Positions 1-6,077 are shown, numbered from the stretch's first letter. The stretch: DNA of 7,367 nucleotides from Candidatus Altimarinota bacterium (GCA_029939035.1 JAOZTS010000003.1:10023-17389); one strand, 5' to 3'. Numbers and translations: made by a program. Notes: generated by a model not told the origin, from the sequence alone.

Positions 1-186
1 ACGGATAGCATTATTACTACTGACAAATCTTCTTTTGGTAAGGGCGGCATGCAGACTAAATTTAAAATTGCCCAAAGTATTGCTGAACATGGAGTGGAGG
101 TTTTTATTGTGAATAGCAAGGCTGAAAATGTGATTTCTAGGCTTGTTGATGGTGAAAAATTTGGAACACACATTAACCCAAAATAG
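1..186 (+). CDS. proB: Glutamate 5-kinase, C-terminal end (partial)
   Basis: Glutamate 5-kinase phosphorylates L-glutamate with ATP to gamma-glutamyl phosphate, the first step of proline synthesis in the cytosol. Only the last 61 codons are in the window, and the gene enters from the left edge in frame 1. The visible stretch carries FGKGGMQTKF, matching the conserved GTGGMxTK segment near the end of the amino-acid-kinase domain, with Lys where Thr is usual. It ends with the domain-terminal GT motif (FGTHINPK). The TAG stop comes five codons after that GT, so the C-terminal PUA domain of the E. coli-type enzyme is absent. This kinase-only form is known in other bacteria. proC begins 1 nt after the stop and proA follows, which strongly supports the assignment. 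Confidence 0.88.
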   Translation, partial: TDSIITTDKSSFGKGGMQTKFKIAQSIAEHGVEVFIVNSKAENVISRLVDGEKFGTHINPK

Positions 187-187
187 T

Positions 188-907
188 ATGAGTAAAATTT
201 GCATTATCGGTATGGGAAATATGGGGAAAGCGATGAAAGAGGCTCTTTCTGGTGGTTTTGAAGTGAGTGGATGTGATAAAGGGGACAATCTGAGTGAATG
301 CGTTGAGGAGGCTGATATTGTGGTTTTGGCTGTGAAGCCTCAGAGTTTTTCTGAATTGACTGGAAAATTTGAGATTGGATCTCGATTGGTTATTTCTATA
401 ATGGCGGGGGTTAGTTTGGATCGGATTAGTTCGGAGCTTGGGTGTGAGAGAGTTGTTAGAGTAATGCCAAATCTGCCTTTGAAGGTTGGAGCGGCCGTTA
501 GTGGTTGGATTTCTAGAGGGGTTGTGGATAAAACGGAAATTCGTGAGATTTTGGGAAGTTTTGGTGAGGAAATTGAGGTTTCTGATGAATCGAAGATTGA
601 TGCTATTACCGCTCTTTCGGGAAGTGGGCCGGCTTATTATTATTGGATGAATAGAGCTTTGAAAAACAAGGCTCTTGAGATGGGATTTACACAAGAAGAA
701 ACCTGCAAGATTGTGAAGGGAACTTTTTTTGGTGCTGCAAAATTGTTGGAAGACTGCGAAGGATGTCCATGTGGATTGCTGGAACAAATTGCTTCAAAGG
801 GTGGAACGACTGAAGCTGCTCTTGAAAAAATGGATGAGAAAATGGTTGCAGATGCAATCGAGGCCGCATATAAACGTGCTAAAGAATTAAATGATGAATC
901 TAAATAG
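188..907 (+). CDS. proC: Pyrroline-5-carboxylate reductase
   Basis: Reduces 1-pyrroline-5-carboxylate to L-proline with NAD(P)H, the last step of proline synthesis. The N-terminal Rossmann fold shows the dinucleotide motif IGMGNMGKAM (residues 7-16), then VVLAVKPQ (45-52) and MAGVSLDRI (72-80). The family signature region follows with VMPNLPLKVG (92-101), TALSGSGPAYYYW (141-153) and the helical dimerisation segment with SKGGTTEAAL (203-212). At 239 residues it is about 30 shorter than E. coli ProC, mostly by compact loops. I chose the ATG at 188. The frame is open further upstream (ATG at 143), but that would overlap proB and add 15 residues outside the family alignment. There is no clear Shine-Dalgarno before 188. 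The spacing of 1 nt from the proB stop suggests translational coupling. The end overlaps proA by 17 nt. Confidence 0.95.
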   Translation: MSKICIIGMGNMGKAMKEALSGGFEVSGCDKGDNLSECVEEADIVVLAVKPQSFSELTGKFEIGSRLVISIMAGVSLDRISSELGCERVVRVMPNLPLKVGAAVSGWISRGVVDKTEIREILGSFGEEIEVSDESKIDAITALSGSGPAYYYWMNRALKNKALEMGFTQEETCKIVKGTFFGAAKLLEDCEGCPCGLLEQIASKGGTTEAALEKMDEKMVADAIEAAYKRAKELNDESK

Positions 908-2129
908 TGTTTTGAAAAAAGTAAAAAAAGCGAGTTATCAGCTACAAACGACTGATGAATCTGTTGTGAATGAAGTTTTGGGAGAATTGGCTGATGCGCT
1001 GATTGATGGATCTGCTGATATTTTGACTGCAAACCGGAAGGACCTCGAAAAGATGGGTCATGACGATCCCGTTTATGATCGTGTTGAACTGAGTGGTGAG
1101 CGAATTAATGATATTGCGGATAGCATTCGGGTGGTTGCGGATTATGATTCCCCTATTGGTGAAATTCTGGAGGAGCATACTTCAGATAACGGGCTTGAAC
1201 TTTCGAAAGTTCGTGTACCTGTTGGTGTTTGTGGGGTGATTTTTGAGGCTAGGCCAAATGTGATAGTGGATGTTTTTACGCTCTGTTTTAAATCTCGGAA
1301 TGCGTGTGTTATGAAGGGTGGCAGTCAGTCTGAGGAATCGAATGAAGCTATTATGAAAGTGATCCATGGGGTTTTGGTTAAACATGATCTTGCTGATGTG
1401 GCTGTGTTATTACCGAATGATCGTGAACTTGTTGCTGAAATGATGAAGGCTGATGAATTTATTGACATGATTATTCCCCGAGGAGGAGCTGGATTGATCA
1501 GATTTGTGAGGGATAATGCGACTGTTCCGGTTATTGAGACTGGTGCGGGCGTTGTTCACACTTATTTTGATGAATTTGGAGATACAGATATGGGAAGAAA
1601 GATTATTTACAATGCGAAAACTGATCGTCCGAGTGTATGCAATGCTTTGGATACGCTTTTGATTCATGAGAGCAGACTTTCTGACCTGGAGGAACTATGC
1701 AGAGATCTTTTTCAGGAAAAAGTTGAGATACGGGCTGATGAAAAAGCTTTTGAGGCTCTTGATGGTCAGTATGAATTTTTGAAAAAGGCAGTGGCTGAAG
1801 ATTTTGGAACTGAATACTTGAGTTTGAAGATGTCTGTAAAAGTTGTGAAAAGTTTAGATGAGGCAATTTCTCATATTAACACTTATGGTTCTGGGCATAG
1901 TGAGGCAATTATCAGTAAGAATGATGAAAATTGTGAAAAATTTTTAAAGGCTGTAGATGCGGCTGCGGTTTATGTTAATGCATCGACTCGATTTACAGAT
2001 GGAGGAGTGTTTGGGCTTGGGGCGGAAATTGGAATCTCTACACAAAAGCTTCATGCCAGGGGTCCAATGGGAATAAAGGAGCTGACAAGCTACAAATGGC
2101 AGGTTCGTGGTGATGGGCAAGTGAGATAA
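891..2129 (+). CDS. proA: Glutamate-5-semialdehyde dehydrogenase (gamma-glutamyl phosphate reductase)
   Basis: Reduces gamma-glutamyl phosphate with NADPH to glutamate-5-semialdehyde, which cyclises to the ProC substrate. It has an aldehyde-dehydrogenase fold and 412 residues, close to the 417 of E. coli ProA. Motifs in order are VPVGVCGVIFEARPNV (109-124), MKGGSQSEESN (141-151), the loop IIPRGGAGLI (194-203), TGAGVVHTY (217-225) and the catalytic-cysteine block RPSVCNALDTLLIH with Cys250. The C-terminus carries the highly conserved STRFTDGG and FGLGAEIGISTQ blocks and ends in GDGQVR. Two adjacent ATGs (891 and 894) could serve as start, and the difference is one residue. The start lies inside the end of proC with no strong Shine-Dalgarno, consistent with coupled translation in a proB-proC-proA operon. 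Confidence 0.96.
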   Translation: MMNLNSVLKKVKKASYQLQTTDESVVNEVLGELADALIDGSADILTANRKDLEKMGHDDPVYDRVELSGERINDIADSIRVVADYDSPIGEILEEHTSDNGLELSKVRVPVGVCGVIFEARPNVIVDVFTLCFKSRNACVMKGGSQSEESNEAIMKVIHGVLVKHDLADVAVLLPNDRELVAEMMKADEFIDMIIPRGGAGLIRFVRDNATVPVIETGAGVVHTYFDEFGDTDMGRKIIYNAKTDRPSVCNALDTLLIHESRLSDLEELCRDLFQEKVEIRADEKAFEALDGQYEFLKKAVAEDFGTEYLSLKMSVKVVKSLDEAISHINTYGSGHSEAIISKNDENCEKFLKAVDAAAVYVNASTRFTDGGVFGLGAEIGISTQKLHARGPMGIKELTSYKWQVRGDGQVR

Positions 2130-2142
2130 AACACACTTACAC

Positions 2143-2166
2143 ACCCTTGACTTCTGGGCGTTTTTT
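2143..2166 (+). terminator. Weak possible terminator of the proline operon
   Basis: A short CCC/GGG stem (2144-2146 with 2156-2158) is followed by a run of six T at 2161-2166, starting 14 nt after the proA stop. The stem is only 3 continuous base pairs plus one more after a mismatch, so it is weak. It overlaps the spacer of the promoter called at 2147-2175, so the T run may simply be promoter spacer. Confidence 0.3.
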
Positions 2167-2175
2167 GTGTATAAA
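2147..2175 (+). promoter_or_regulatory. Strong sigma70-type promoter for the structured locus
   Basis: TTGACT at 2147-2152 (5/6 match to the -35 consensus) and TATAAA at 2170-2175 (5/6 match to -10) are separated by exactly 17 nt. The start point would fall near 2182, giving a leader of about 103 nt before the TTG start at 2285. It is the best-matching promoter in the window and shows that 2182-2575 is a transcription unit separate from proA. Confidence 0.75.
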
Positions 2176-2270
2176 CTAGGACCAGTAATGGTTCATTAGA
2201 TATGGCTCTACTTGGTAGCGGCCATATCGGCCGATACTTGAAAAGTAGGGTAGCAACCAAACAAGCAAGT

Positions 2271-2277
2271 GGGAGAG
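2271..2277 (+). promoter_or_regulatory. Ribosome binding site deciding the TTG start at 2285
   Basis: GGGAGAG lies 7 nt before TTG at 2285. It is one of the few good Shine-Dalgarno sequences in this window. The frame is open only from 2249 (TAG at 2246-2248) and holds no ATG or GTG upstream, so TTG is the natural start. Confidence 0.65.
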
Positions 2278-2284
2278 ACATAAG

Positions 2285-2479
2285 TTGGCTAAGCCAAAAA
2301 TTCGGGGGAATGGCACCAAAAAACGATTCCAGAGCTCTACGGAGCTCAATCTAGGACTCAAGGACGAGTCGGGAATCCCAAGAGGCCCATGGAAATGTGA
2401 TGTCTGTGGTGAAATTCACTACTTCTGGCATTACGTCCTGATCTGCCGGGCAAAACTGTCCGGCAAAAAACCCTCTTAA
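2285..2479 (+). CDS. Small basic Cys/His protein, possible zinc binder, unrecognised
   Basis: A 64-residue protein starting at TTG behind a well-placed Shine-Dalgarno. The N-terminus is basic (MAKPKIRGNGTKKR), the middle polar, and the C-terminal half carries WKCDVCGE then H, H and C, spaced C-x2-C-x3-H-x3-H-x4-C (Cys39, Cys42, His46, His50, Cys55), ending lysine-rich. This looks like a small zinc-binding, nucleic-acid-contacting protein. The layout (MAxPK start, basic segment, CxxCGE, a His, a final Cys) loosely resembles ribosomal protein bL32, but the second CxxC pair is not intact and overall identity by eye is low, so I do not assign that name. Codon use (CTC, CTA, CGG, TCG) is more GC-rich than in its neighbours, which may reflect RNA-structure constraint or transfer. 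It has its own promoter, structured leader and 3' hairpin. Confidence 0.6.
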   Translation: MAKPKIRGNGTKKRFQSSTELNLGLKDESGIPRGPWKCDVCGEIHYFWHYVLICRAKLSGKKPS

Positions 2480-2494
2480 TCCGACTCTGACTCT

Positions 2495-2573
2495 GAGCTT
2501 GTATGGTGCGAAAATCGGAGGTCCCTGCGTTTACGCACCACCTCCCCGCGACCGCTACCCTACAAGCTCTTAT
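2495..2573 (+). terminator. Large 3' hairpin, possible terminator or regulatory RNA element
   Basis: A perfect 9-bp outer stem, GAGCTTGTA (2495-2503) with TACAAGCTC (2561-2569), encloses GC-rich sequence and is followed by TTATTT at 2570-2575, a modest T tract. Inside, TGGTGCG (2504-2510) can pair with CGCACCA (2534-2540). Alternatively GGAGGT (2517-2522) can pair with ACCTCC (2540-2545), with TGCG/CGCA stacked inside. It starts 15 nt after the small ORF's stop, as a terminator would, but it is larger and more elaborate than a simple terminator. Confidence 0.5.
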
Positions 2574-2602
2574 TTCAAAAAAGATAGCAAATTGCCTATA
2601 AA
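2574..2602 (+). promoter_or_regulatory. Possible promoter of the dsbA-like gene
   Basis: TTCAAA (2574-2579, 4/6) and TATAAA (2597-2602, 5/6) are spaced by 17 nt, just after the large hairpin and 42 nt before the ATG at 2645. TTTAAT at 2625-2630 is a competing -10 without a convincing -35. The upstream region is AT-rich, so the match could be chance. Confidence 0.4.
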
Positions 2603-2644
2603 TCCCTTATAGTTGTTTCACATATTTAATAACCTCATAGGAAT

Positions 2645-3382
2645 ATGGCGAAAAGTAATAATAATAAGTTAGTAATATCAATCTTGGTCGCAGCTGTTTT
2701 GATCAGCGGATCATTAGTTTTCTTAGGAACACAGATGTGCGACAGTGATCAAATGAAAGCCATTGTCATCGATGGTGTAGCTGATTTTGTTGAAAATGGA
2801 GGGGAAAGACCAGAAGAAGATGTTGTTGTAGACATGGGAGACCTAATGGACGATGATGCAATACTTGGAGATCCAGATGCTCCTGTGACCATGCTCGAAG
2901 TCTCTGATTAGCAAGGTCCGTATTGGAGTAAATTTATCTTTGAGGCTTATCCTCAGTTGAAAGAGAAATATATTGCGACAGGAAAAGTTAATTTTGTGTT
3001 TAGAGATTTCCCTTTGAGCTCTCATCCAGGAGCTTATCCTGCTGCTTTAGCTACGGAATGTGTACGTGAGCAAGCTGGTGATGAAGGCTTTTATGCAATG
3101 CACGACAAAATCTTTGGAAACCAAACTATTCTTTCAGCTGATGGTCCAACAATGGCTACAAGCTTAGCTGATCTTGCTGAAGAAATTGGAGTAGATAGAA
3201 CCGCATACAATGATTGTGTTAACTCAGAAAAGTATAAAGAAGAAGTTTTGGCTGATCTAAATGATGGTGCTGAATTAGGTGTTACTGGAACTCCATCGTT
3301 TATCATAAATGGACAAACACTGGTTGGAGCTCAACCTTTCGAAGCATTCGCACAAATTATCGAAGCTGAATTAGCTAAGTAG
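2645..3382 (+). pseudogene. DsbA/BdbD-type thiol-disulfide oxidoreductase, active site destroyed
   Basis: The protein is an extracytoplasmic thioredoxin-fold oxidoreductase with an inserted helical domain. Residues 8-28 form a membrane anchor, then an acidic linker leads to DAILGDPDAPVT, the typical start of this family. Family blocks downstream are intact: QLKEKYIATGKVNFVFRDFP, HPGAYPAALATECVREQ, FYAMHDKIFGNQ and the cis-proline GVTGTPSFIINGQ (Pro217). The reading frame is continuous over 245 codons except for one in-frame TAG at 2909-2911 (codon 89). That stop sits just before where the catalytic CXXC belongs. The motif reads E-V-S-D-stop-Q-G-P-Y-W-S-K-F instead of the family's E-F-S-D-Y-Q-C-P-Y-C-S-K-F, so both cysteines are missing (Gly91, Trp94). 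No ATG or Shine-Dalgarno suggests restart after the stop. A short Shine-Dalgarno-like AGGA precedes the ATG. It is either a broken gene or a local sequence error. Without those changes it would be a normal full-length gene. Confidence 0.85.
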
Positions 3383-3391
3383 GGCTTTCCT

Positions 3392-3443
3392 AAAATCTCA
3401 AAAAATTTGCTTCCACTTAAGTGGCAAATTTTTTGAGATTTTT
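3392..3443. terminator. Bidirectional terminator between convergent genes
   Basis: A perfect 18-bp inverted repeat, AAATCTCAAAAAATTTGC (3393-3410) with its complement (3424-3441), flanks a 13-nt loop containing the palindrome CACTTAAGTG. On the plus strand it ends in a T run (3438-3443) 10 nt after the dsbA-like stop. On the minus strand the complementary A run (3392-3395) gives a T tract for folA transcripts. Its position between convergent genes fits termination of both. Confidence 0.85.
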
Positions 3444-3502
3444 CCTGCGCTACGGGAAATATGCGAATTCCCCTCCGCTTCGGATCGAAAAGCTCGCAAC
3501 CG
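3444..3502. other. Short intergenic spacer with two small hairpins
   Basis: The spacer between the terminator and the folA stop holds GGGAA/TTCCC (3454-3458 with 3468-3472) and TCCG-CTT-CGGA (3474-3484). Neither is followed by a T run on either strand. No ORF or recognised element is seen here. The hairpins could protect the folA 3' end. Confidence 0.3.
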
Positions 3503-4024
3503 CTAAGTAGTTGTATAAAGTGTGAACTTTAACTTTATGCCATCTTCCCAGTCTTCGTTGACTACTTCTTTTTGGGAGAATTTTTCTGGGAGTTTTGGGA
3601 AGAATGTGTCACAGTCGTATTGCTTTTCAATGTGTGTGAGGTAGACGCCTGTGAGCTTTGGATGCTTGATAGATTCTTTGTAGATCATTCCTCCTCCAAT
3701 GAAGAAAATGCTCTCTATGTCCCTGCCTGCTGAGTCTAGGGCTTCATCTATTGATCCATAAACTGTTGCTCCTTCTGCCTTGTATTCTGCATCCCACGCT
3801 AAAACTGCGTTTTCTCGTTCTTCGAATGGGCGGTATTTTTCCGGAATTGATTCCCAAGTTTTGCTTCCCATTATTAGCATGTTTTTTTTGTCAGGGTCCT
3901 TTGTCTCAGTTGTAGTTTTTTTGAAATATGCCATGTCCTTGCTGAAAGACCATGGAAGGTCGTTGTCTTTTCCTATTCCAAAGTTTTCGTCGACTGCGGC
4001 AATTATGTAAATGTTGTGCTTCAT
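3503..4024 (-). CDS. folA: Dihydrofolate reductase
   Basis: Reduces 7,8-dihydrofolate to tetrahydrofolate with NADPH, restoring the cofactor oxidised by the thymidylate synthase encoded just upstream. At 173 residues it has the usual length. Motifs are [19 protein letters not shown] (7-25), with the Met20-type loop and the LPW before the active site, [11 protein letters not shown] with catalytic acidic Asp30, the NADPH-binding [11 protein letters not shown] (51-61), [10 protein letters not shown] with Gly110-112, and YDCDTFFP near the end. The start ATG (4022-4024) overlaps the thyA TGA stop as ATGA, so translation is probably coupled and both are on one mRNA ending at the 3392-3443 terminator. 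Confidence 0.96.
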   Translation of the reverse strand: MKHNIYIIAAVDENFGIGKDNDLPWSFSKDMAYFKKTTTETKDPDKKNMLIMGSKTWESIPEKYRPFEERENAVLAWDAEYKAEGATVYGSIDEALDSAGRDIESIFFIGGGMIYKESIKHPKLTGVYLTHIEKQYDCDTFFPKLPEKFSQKEVVNEDWEDGIKLKFTLYTTT

Positions 4025-4824
4025 ACTGCTATTGGGAATTTGATAAATGGGTGATGTTCGTAGTCTTTGAGTTTAAAATCTGCGTATTCTATTTCCCAGA
4101 AAGGCTTCTTTGTGATTTCTAGTTTTGGAAGTGGGAATGGTTTTCGTGTGAGCTGCTCTTTTAGTCCGTCGATGTGGTTTGAGTAAATATGTGCGTCCCC
4201 TATTGTGTGTGTGAATATCCCAGGCTCTAGGTCGCATTCTTGTGCGATCATTATCATTAGGGCACTGTAACTTGCTATGTTGAAGGGGACACCGAGGGCG
4301 ATGTCTGCGCTTCTTTGGTAGAGTTGGCAATCTAGGCGTCCATTGACCACATAGAATTGGAAGAATGCGTGGCATGGGTAGAGAGCCATTTTGTCGAGAT
4401 CTGATACGTTCCATGCAGAGACAATAATTCTGCGAGAGTCTGGATTGGTTTTTATTTGGTCAATTGCATTCTGGATTTGGTTGATGTGAGTTGTTATCAT
4501 CTTTCCGCGCTCATCTTGCTCGTGTTTTTCCCATTTTACCCATTGATATCCGTATAGTGGTCCAATGTTTCCGTCGTCATCCGCCCAGTCATCCCAAATG
4601 TGGCATTCTAGGTCTTTGATTGTCTTTGAACCTGATAGAAACCAGAGAAGTTCCTGGATTACTGATTTGAAAATTCCTTTTTTTGTAGTTACTAATGGAA
4701 ATCCTTCTCGGAGGTCATATTTTTTCTGTGCTCCAAAGATGGAGATGGTTCCCGTACCTGTTCGGTCGGTCTTTTCTTCTCCTTTATCTAAGATTTCCTG
4801 AACTAATTCTAAATATTGTTTCAT
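4021..4824 (-). CDS. thyA: Thymidylate synthase (ThyA type)
   Basis: Methylates dUMP to dTMP using 5,10-methylenetetrahydrofolate and releases dihydrofolate. It is 267 residues against 264 in E. coli. Visible motifs are [12 protein letters not shown] with phosphate-binding Arg21, PLVTTKK (43-49), ELLWFLSG with Glu58, IWDDWAD (76-82), [12 protein letters not shown] with Arg131 and Arg132, the catalytic-cysteine block [11 protein letters not shown] with Cys151, [17 protein letters not shown] with Asn182, and GDAHIYSNH with His212 and Tyr214. It ends IKFPIAV as the family does. One oddity is YGYQWVKW, with Val where Arg is usual after QW. Translation ends in the 4-nt overlap with folA. The ATG at 4824 has no good Shine-Dalgarno. 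A weak TTGATT/TAAAAA promoter pair (4854-4859 and 4831-4836, minus strand) would start transcription at or next to the ATG. Confidence 0.97.
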   Translation of the reverse strand: MKQYLELVQEILDKGEEKTDRTGTGTISIFGAQKKYDLREGFPLVTTKKGIFKSVIQELLWFLSGSKTIKDLECHIWDDWADDDGNIGPLYGYQWVKWEKHEQDERGKMITTHINQIQNAIDQIKTNPDSRRIIVSAWNVSDLDKMALYPCHAFFQFYVVNGRLDCQLYQRSADIALGVPFNIASYSALMIMIAQECDLEPGIFTHTIGDAHIYSNHIDGLKEQLTRKPFPLPKLEITKKPFWEIEYADFKLKDYEHHPFIKFPIAV

Positions 4825-4875
4825 GCTTACTTTTTATCCTATTGAGCCTGAGAAATCAAATATTGATCGCCACGG

Positions 4876-4896
4876 AAAAAAATCCCCGGGGATTTT
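4876..4896 (-). terminator. Intrinsic terminator of ispG
   Basis: The perfect palindrome AAAATCCCCGGGGATTTT (4879-4896) is followed on the minus strand by a run of seven T (4882 down to 4876). It lies 30 nt past the ispG stop. The only unpaired loop would be the central CCGG, so the stem is 7 bp in practice. It separates ispG transcripts from thyA-folA. Confidence 0.85.
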
Positions 4897-4925
4897 CGCC
4901 AAACAAAATGCATAAGGAAGCCATG

Positions 4926-6077
4926 TTAGAATTTTTCTTCAATTATCTGAATAAATTCTTTTGTGATGCTTTCCCCTTGAAGAGTCTTGTAAAATTTCCC
5001 TTTCACGTAAACGGAGACTATACCTGCTTCTTTTTTCCCTGGTAGATGAAGAGCAATGTCTGCGTGTCTGGATTCTCCCGGTCCATTAACGATGCAACCC
5101 ATGATTGCGATGTTGATTGGTTCGAGATTGTTTTTGTCGACGTAGCGGTTCACCTCTTTTACTATTTTTTGGAAAAGTATGTTGTTGGTTCGACCACAGC
5201 CTGGACAGCTGACAATTTTTGGTTGAAAGCGTCTTAGATCCAGTGACTGAAGTAGGTGTTTACAGGCTTGTACTTCGCGGATTCTTGGTTCGTCGTTTTG
5301 TGGTGTAAGTGAAATGCGAATCGTGTCGCCGATTCCTTTTTGTAAGAGGATTGCGAGTGCGGCACTGCTAGAAACAACTCCTTGGAGCCCGCTCCCCGCT
5401 TCTGTTAGACCAAGGTGAAGTGCGTATGGCTTCTTGCCCATTTTCTTTACCAATAGCTCGTGAGCTTTTATCAATTCCTGCACGTCTGAGACTTTTACAC
5501 TGAGAATTATTTTGTCATGCTTTAGTCCGAGCTTTTCTGCGAGTTTTGCTGAGTCCAATGTGCTTTTTACTAATGTTTTTATTTGAATATCTTCATCAGG
5601 GCTTTTATCCATCAGCTTTGTCAGTAATTCCTGATCCAGCGAACCCCAATTCCCTCCGATCCTTACTGGTTTATCATATTTGATTGCCAATTTTATAAAT
5701 TCCTCGAAATTTTTGTCGCGTGATTTCCCAAAACCTACATTTCCTGGGTTTATACGATATTTATCTAGAGTTCTGGCACACTCGGTGTACTTTGCCAATA
5801 ATTCGTGACCGATAAAGTGAAAATCTCCGATGAGAGGCAGATCTTTGTATCCTTTTGAGTCTAAAATTCGACGGATTTCTTTAACTGCGGCAGCAGAATC
5901 CTCACTGTCCACGGTTATTCTGACTAATTCTGAGCCAGCTTCATAGAGTTCTATGCATTGTTTAGCAGTTCTTTCTGCGTCAGCAGTATCTGTGTTCGTC
6001 ATAGATTGGATGACAATTGGATTTTTGCCACCGACTTTTATTCCTCTAATTTTAACTATTGGTGTTTTTAATCGCAT
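4926..6077 (-). CDS. ispG: 4-hydroxy-3-methylbut-2-en-1-yl diphosphate synthase (IspG/GcpE)
   Basis: Converts 2-C-methylerythritol 2,4-cyclodiphosphate to HMBPP by two-electron reductive ring opening, the penultimate step of the MEP isoprenoid pathway. It is a 4Fe-4S enzyme that takes electrons from ferredoxin or flavodoxin. At 383 residues it is the short two-domain bacterial form. The TIM-barrel part shows IVIQSMTNTDT (21-31), PLIGDFHF (81-88), RINPGNVG (108-115), VRIGGNWGSLDQELL (138-152), LHLGLTEAG (220-228) and GIGDTIRISLT (248-258). The C-terminal cluster domain has SCPGCGRT (Cys291, Cys294) and MGCIVNGPGE (Cys328, Glu335), the expected three Cys and one Glu ligands. One difference is IGGN at 140-143, where IGVN is usual. 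The start at 6077 follows a good promoter by only a few nucleotides. The ferredoxin gene is divergent from the same 57-nt spacer. Confidence 0.97.
   Translation of the reverse strand: MRLKTPIVKIRGIKVGGKNPIVIQSMTNTDTADAERTAKQCIELYEAGSELVRITVDSEDSAAAVKEIRRILDSKGYKDLPLIGDFHFIGHELLAKYTECARTLDKYRINPGNVGFGKSRDKNFEEFIKLAIKYDKPVRIGGNWGSLDQELLTKLMDKSPDEDIQIKTLVKSTLDSAKLAEKLGLKHDKIILSVKVSDVQELIKAHELLVKKMGKKPYALHLGLTEAGSGLQGVVSSSAALAILLQKGIGDTIRISLTPQNDEPRIREVQACKHLLQSLDLRRFQPKIVSCPGCGRTNNILFQKIVKEVNRYVDKNNLEPINIAIMGCIVNGPGESRHADIALHLPGKKEAGIVSVYVKGKFYKTLQGESITKEFIQIIEEKF

Larger units (their letters stand above)
2182..2575 (+). ncRNA. Candidate structured transcript (leader, small ORF and 3' hairpin)
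   Basis: Several exact complementarities occur in one short, GC-richer transcript. A leader hairpin pairs CTACTT (2208-2213) with AAGTAG (2243-2248) and encloses CGGCC (2219-2223) with GGCCG (2229-2233). GAGCTC (2332-2337) pairs with GAGCTC (2342-2347) around TACG, a UNCG-class tetraloop closed by C-G. GAGTCGG (2366-2372) complements CCGACTC (2481-2487). TGCCGG (2444-2449) pairs with CCGGCA (2460-2465). GTAGGGTAGC in the leader (2245-2254) is a perfect complement of GCTACCCTAC (2554-2563) beyond the ORF. I cannot match it to RNase P RNA, tmRNA, SRP RNA, 6S RNA or a known riboswitch. It may be an mRNA with regulatory ends or an RNA gene that also encodes a protein. No covariation evidence is available here. 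Confidence 0.45.

Noticed and set aside
173..787. Long open frame antisense to proC
   Set aside because: It mirrors the codon pattern of proC, has no family resemblance and no start signals.
2200..2260. tRNA gene in the GC-rich leader
   Set aside because: There is no T-loop GTTCGA motif or acceptor stem of 7 bp at suitable distance. GTTCGA matches elsewhere lie inside ispG and the aminotransferase gene.
2182..2575. RNase P RNA, tmRNA, SRP RNA or a group I/II intron
   Set aside because: None of the conserved core sequences I know for these RNAs (for example GAGGAAAGUCC of RNase P, or the tmRNA tRNA-like ends) is present on either strand.
2909..2911. TAG read through as an amino acid (pyrrolysine or reassigned codon) in the dsbA-like gene
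   Set aside because: proB, proC, folA and the dsbA-like gene itself end in TAG, so it is a normal stop here. Both catalytic cysteines are also missing, which recoding would not explain.
2882..2935. Diversity-generating retroelement variable region
   Set aside because: Such elements mutate at adenine positions of the coding-sense template and need a nearby template repeat and reverse transcriptase. The changes here are T-to-G and neither is visible.
2957..3382. Independent gene starting at TTG 2957 after the stop
   Set aside because: The TTG encodes a conserved Leu of the continuous DsbA alignment, has no Shine-Dalgarno, and the product would lack the thioredoxin N-terminal strand and active site.
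4021..4023. UGA=Gly genetic code of SR1/Gracilibacteria
   Set aside because: thyA ends in TGA exactly where the family ends and overlaps the folA start, and no gene contains internal TGA.
4695..5045. Hydrophobic 116-residue plus-strand frame across the thyA/ispG junction
   Set aside because: It is antisense to the conserved thyA start, the ispG terminator and the ispG end. Its hydrophobicity arises from the complement of charged codons.
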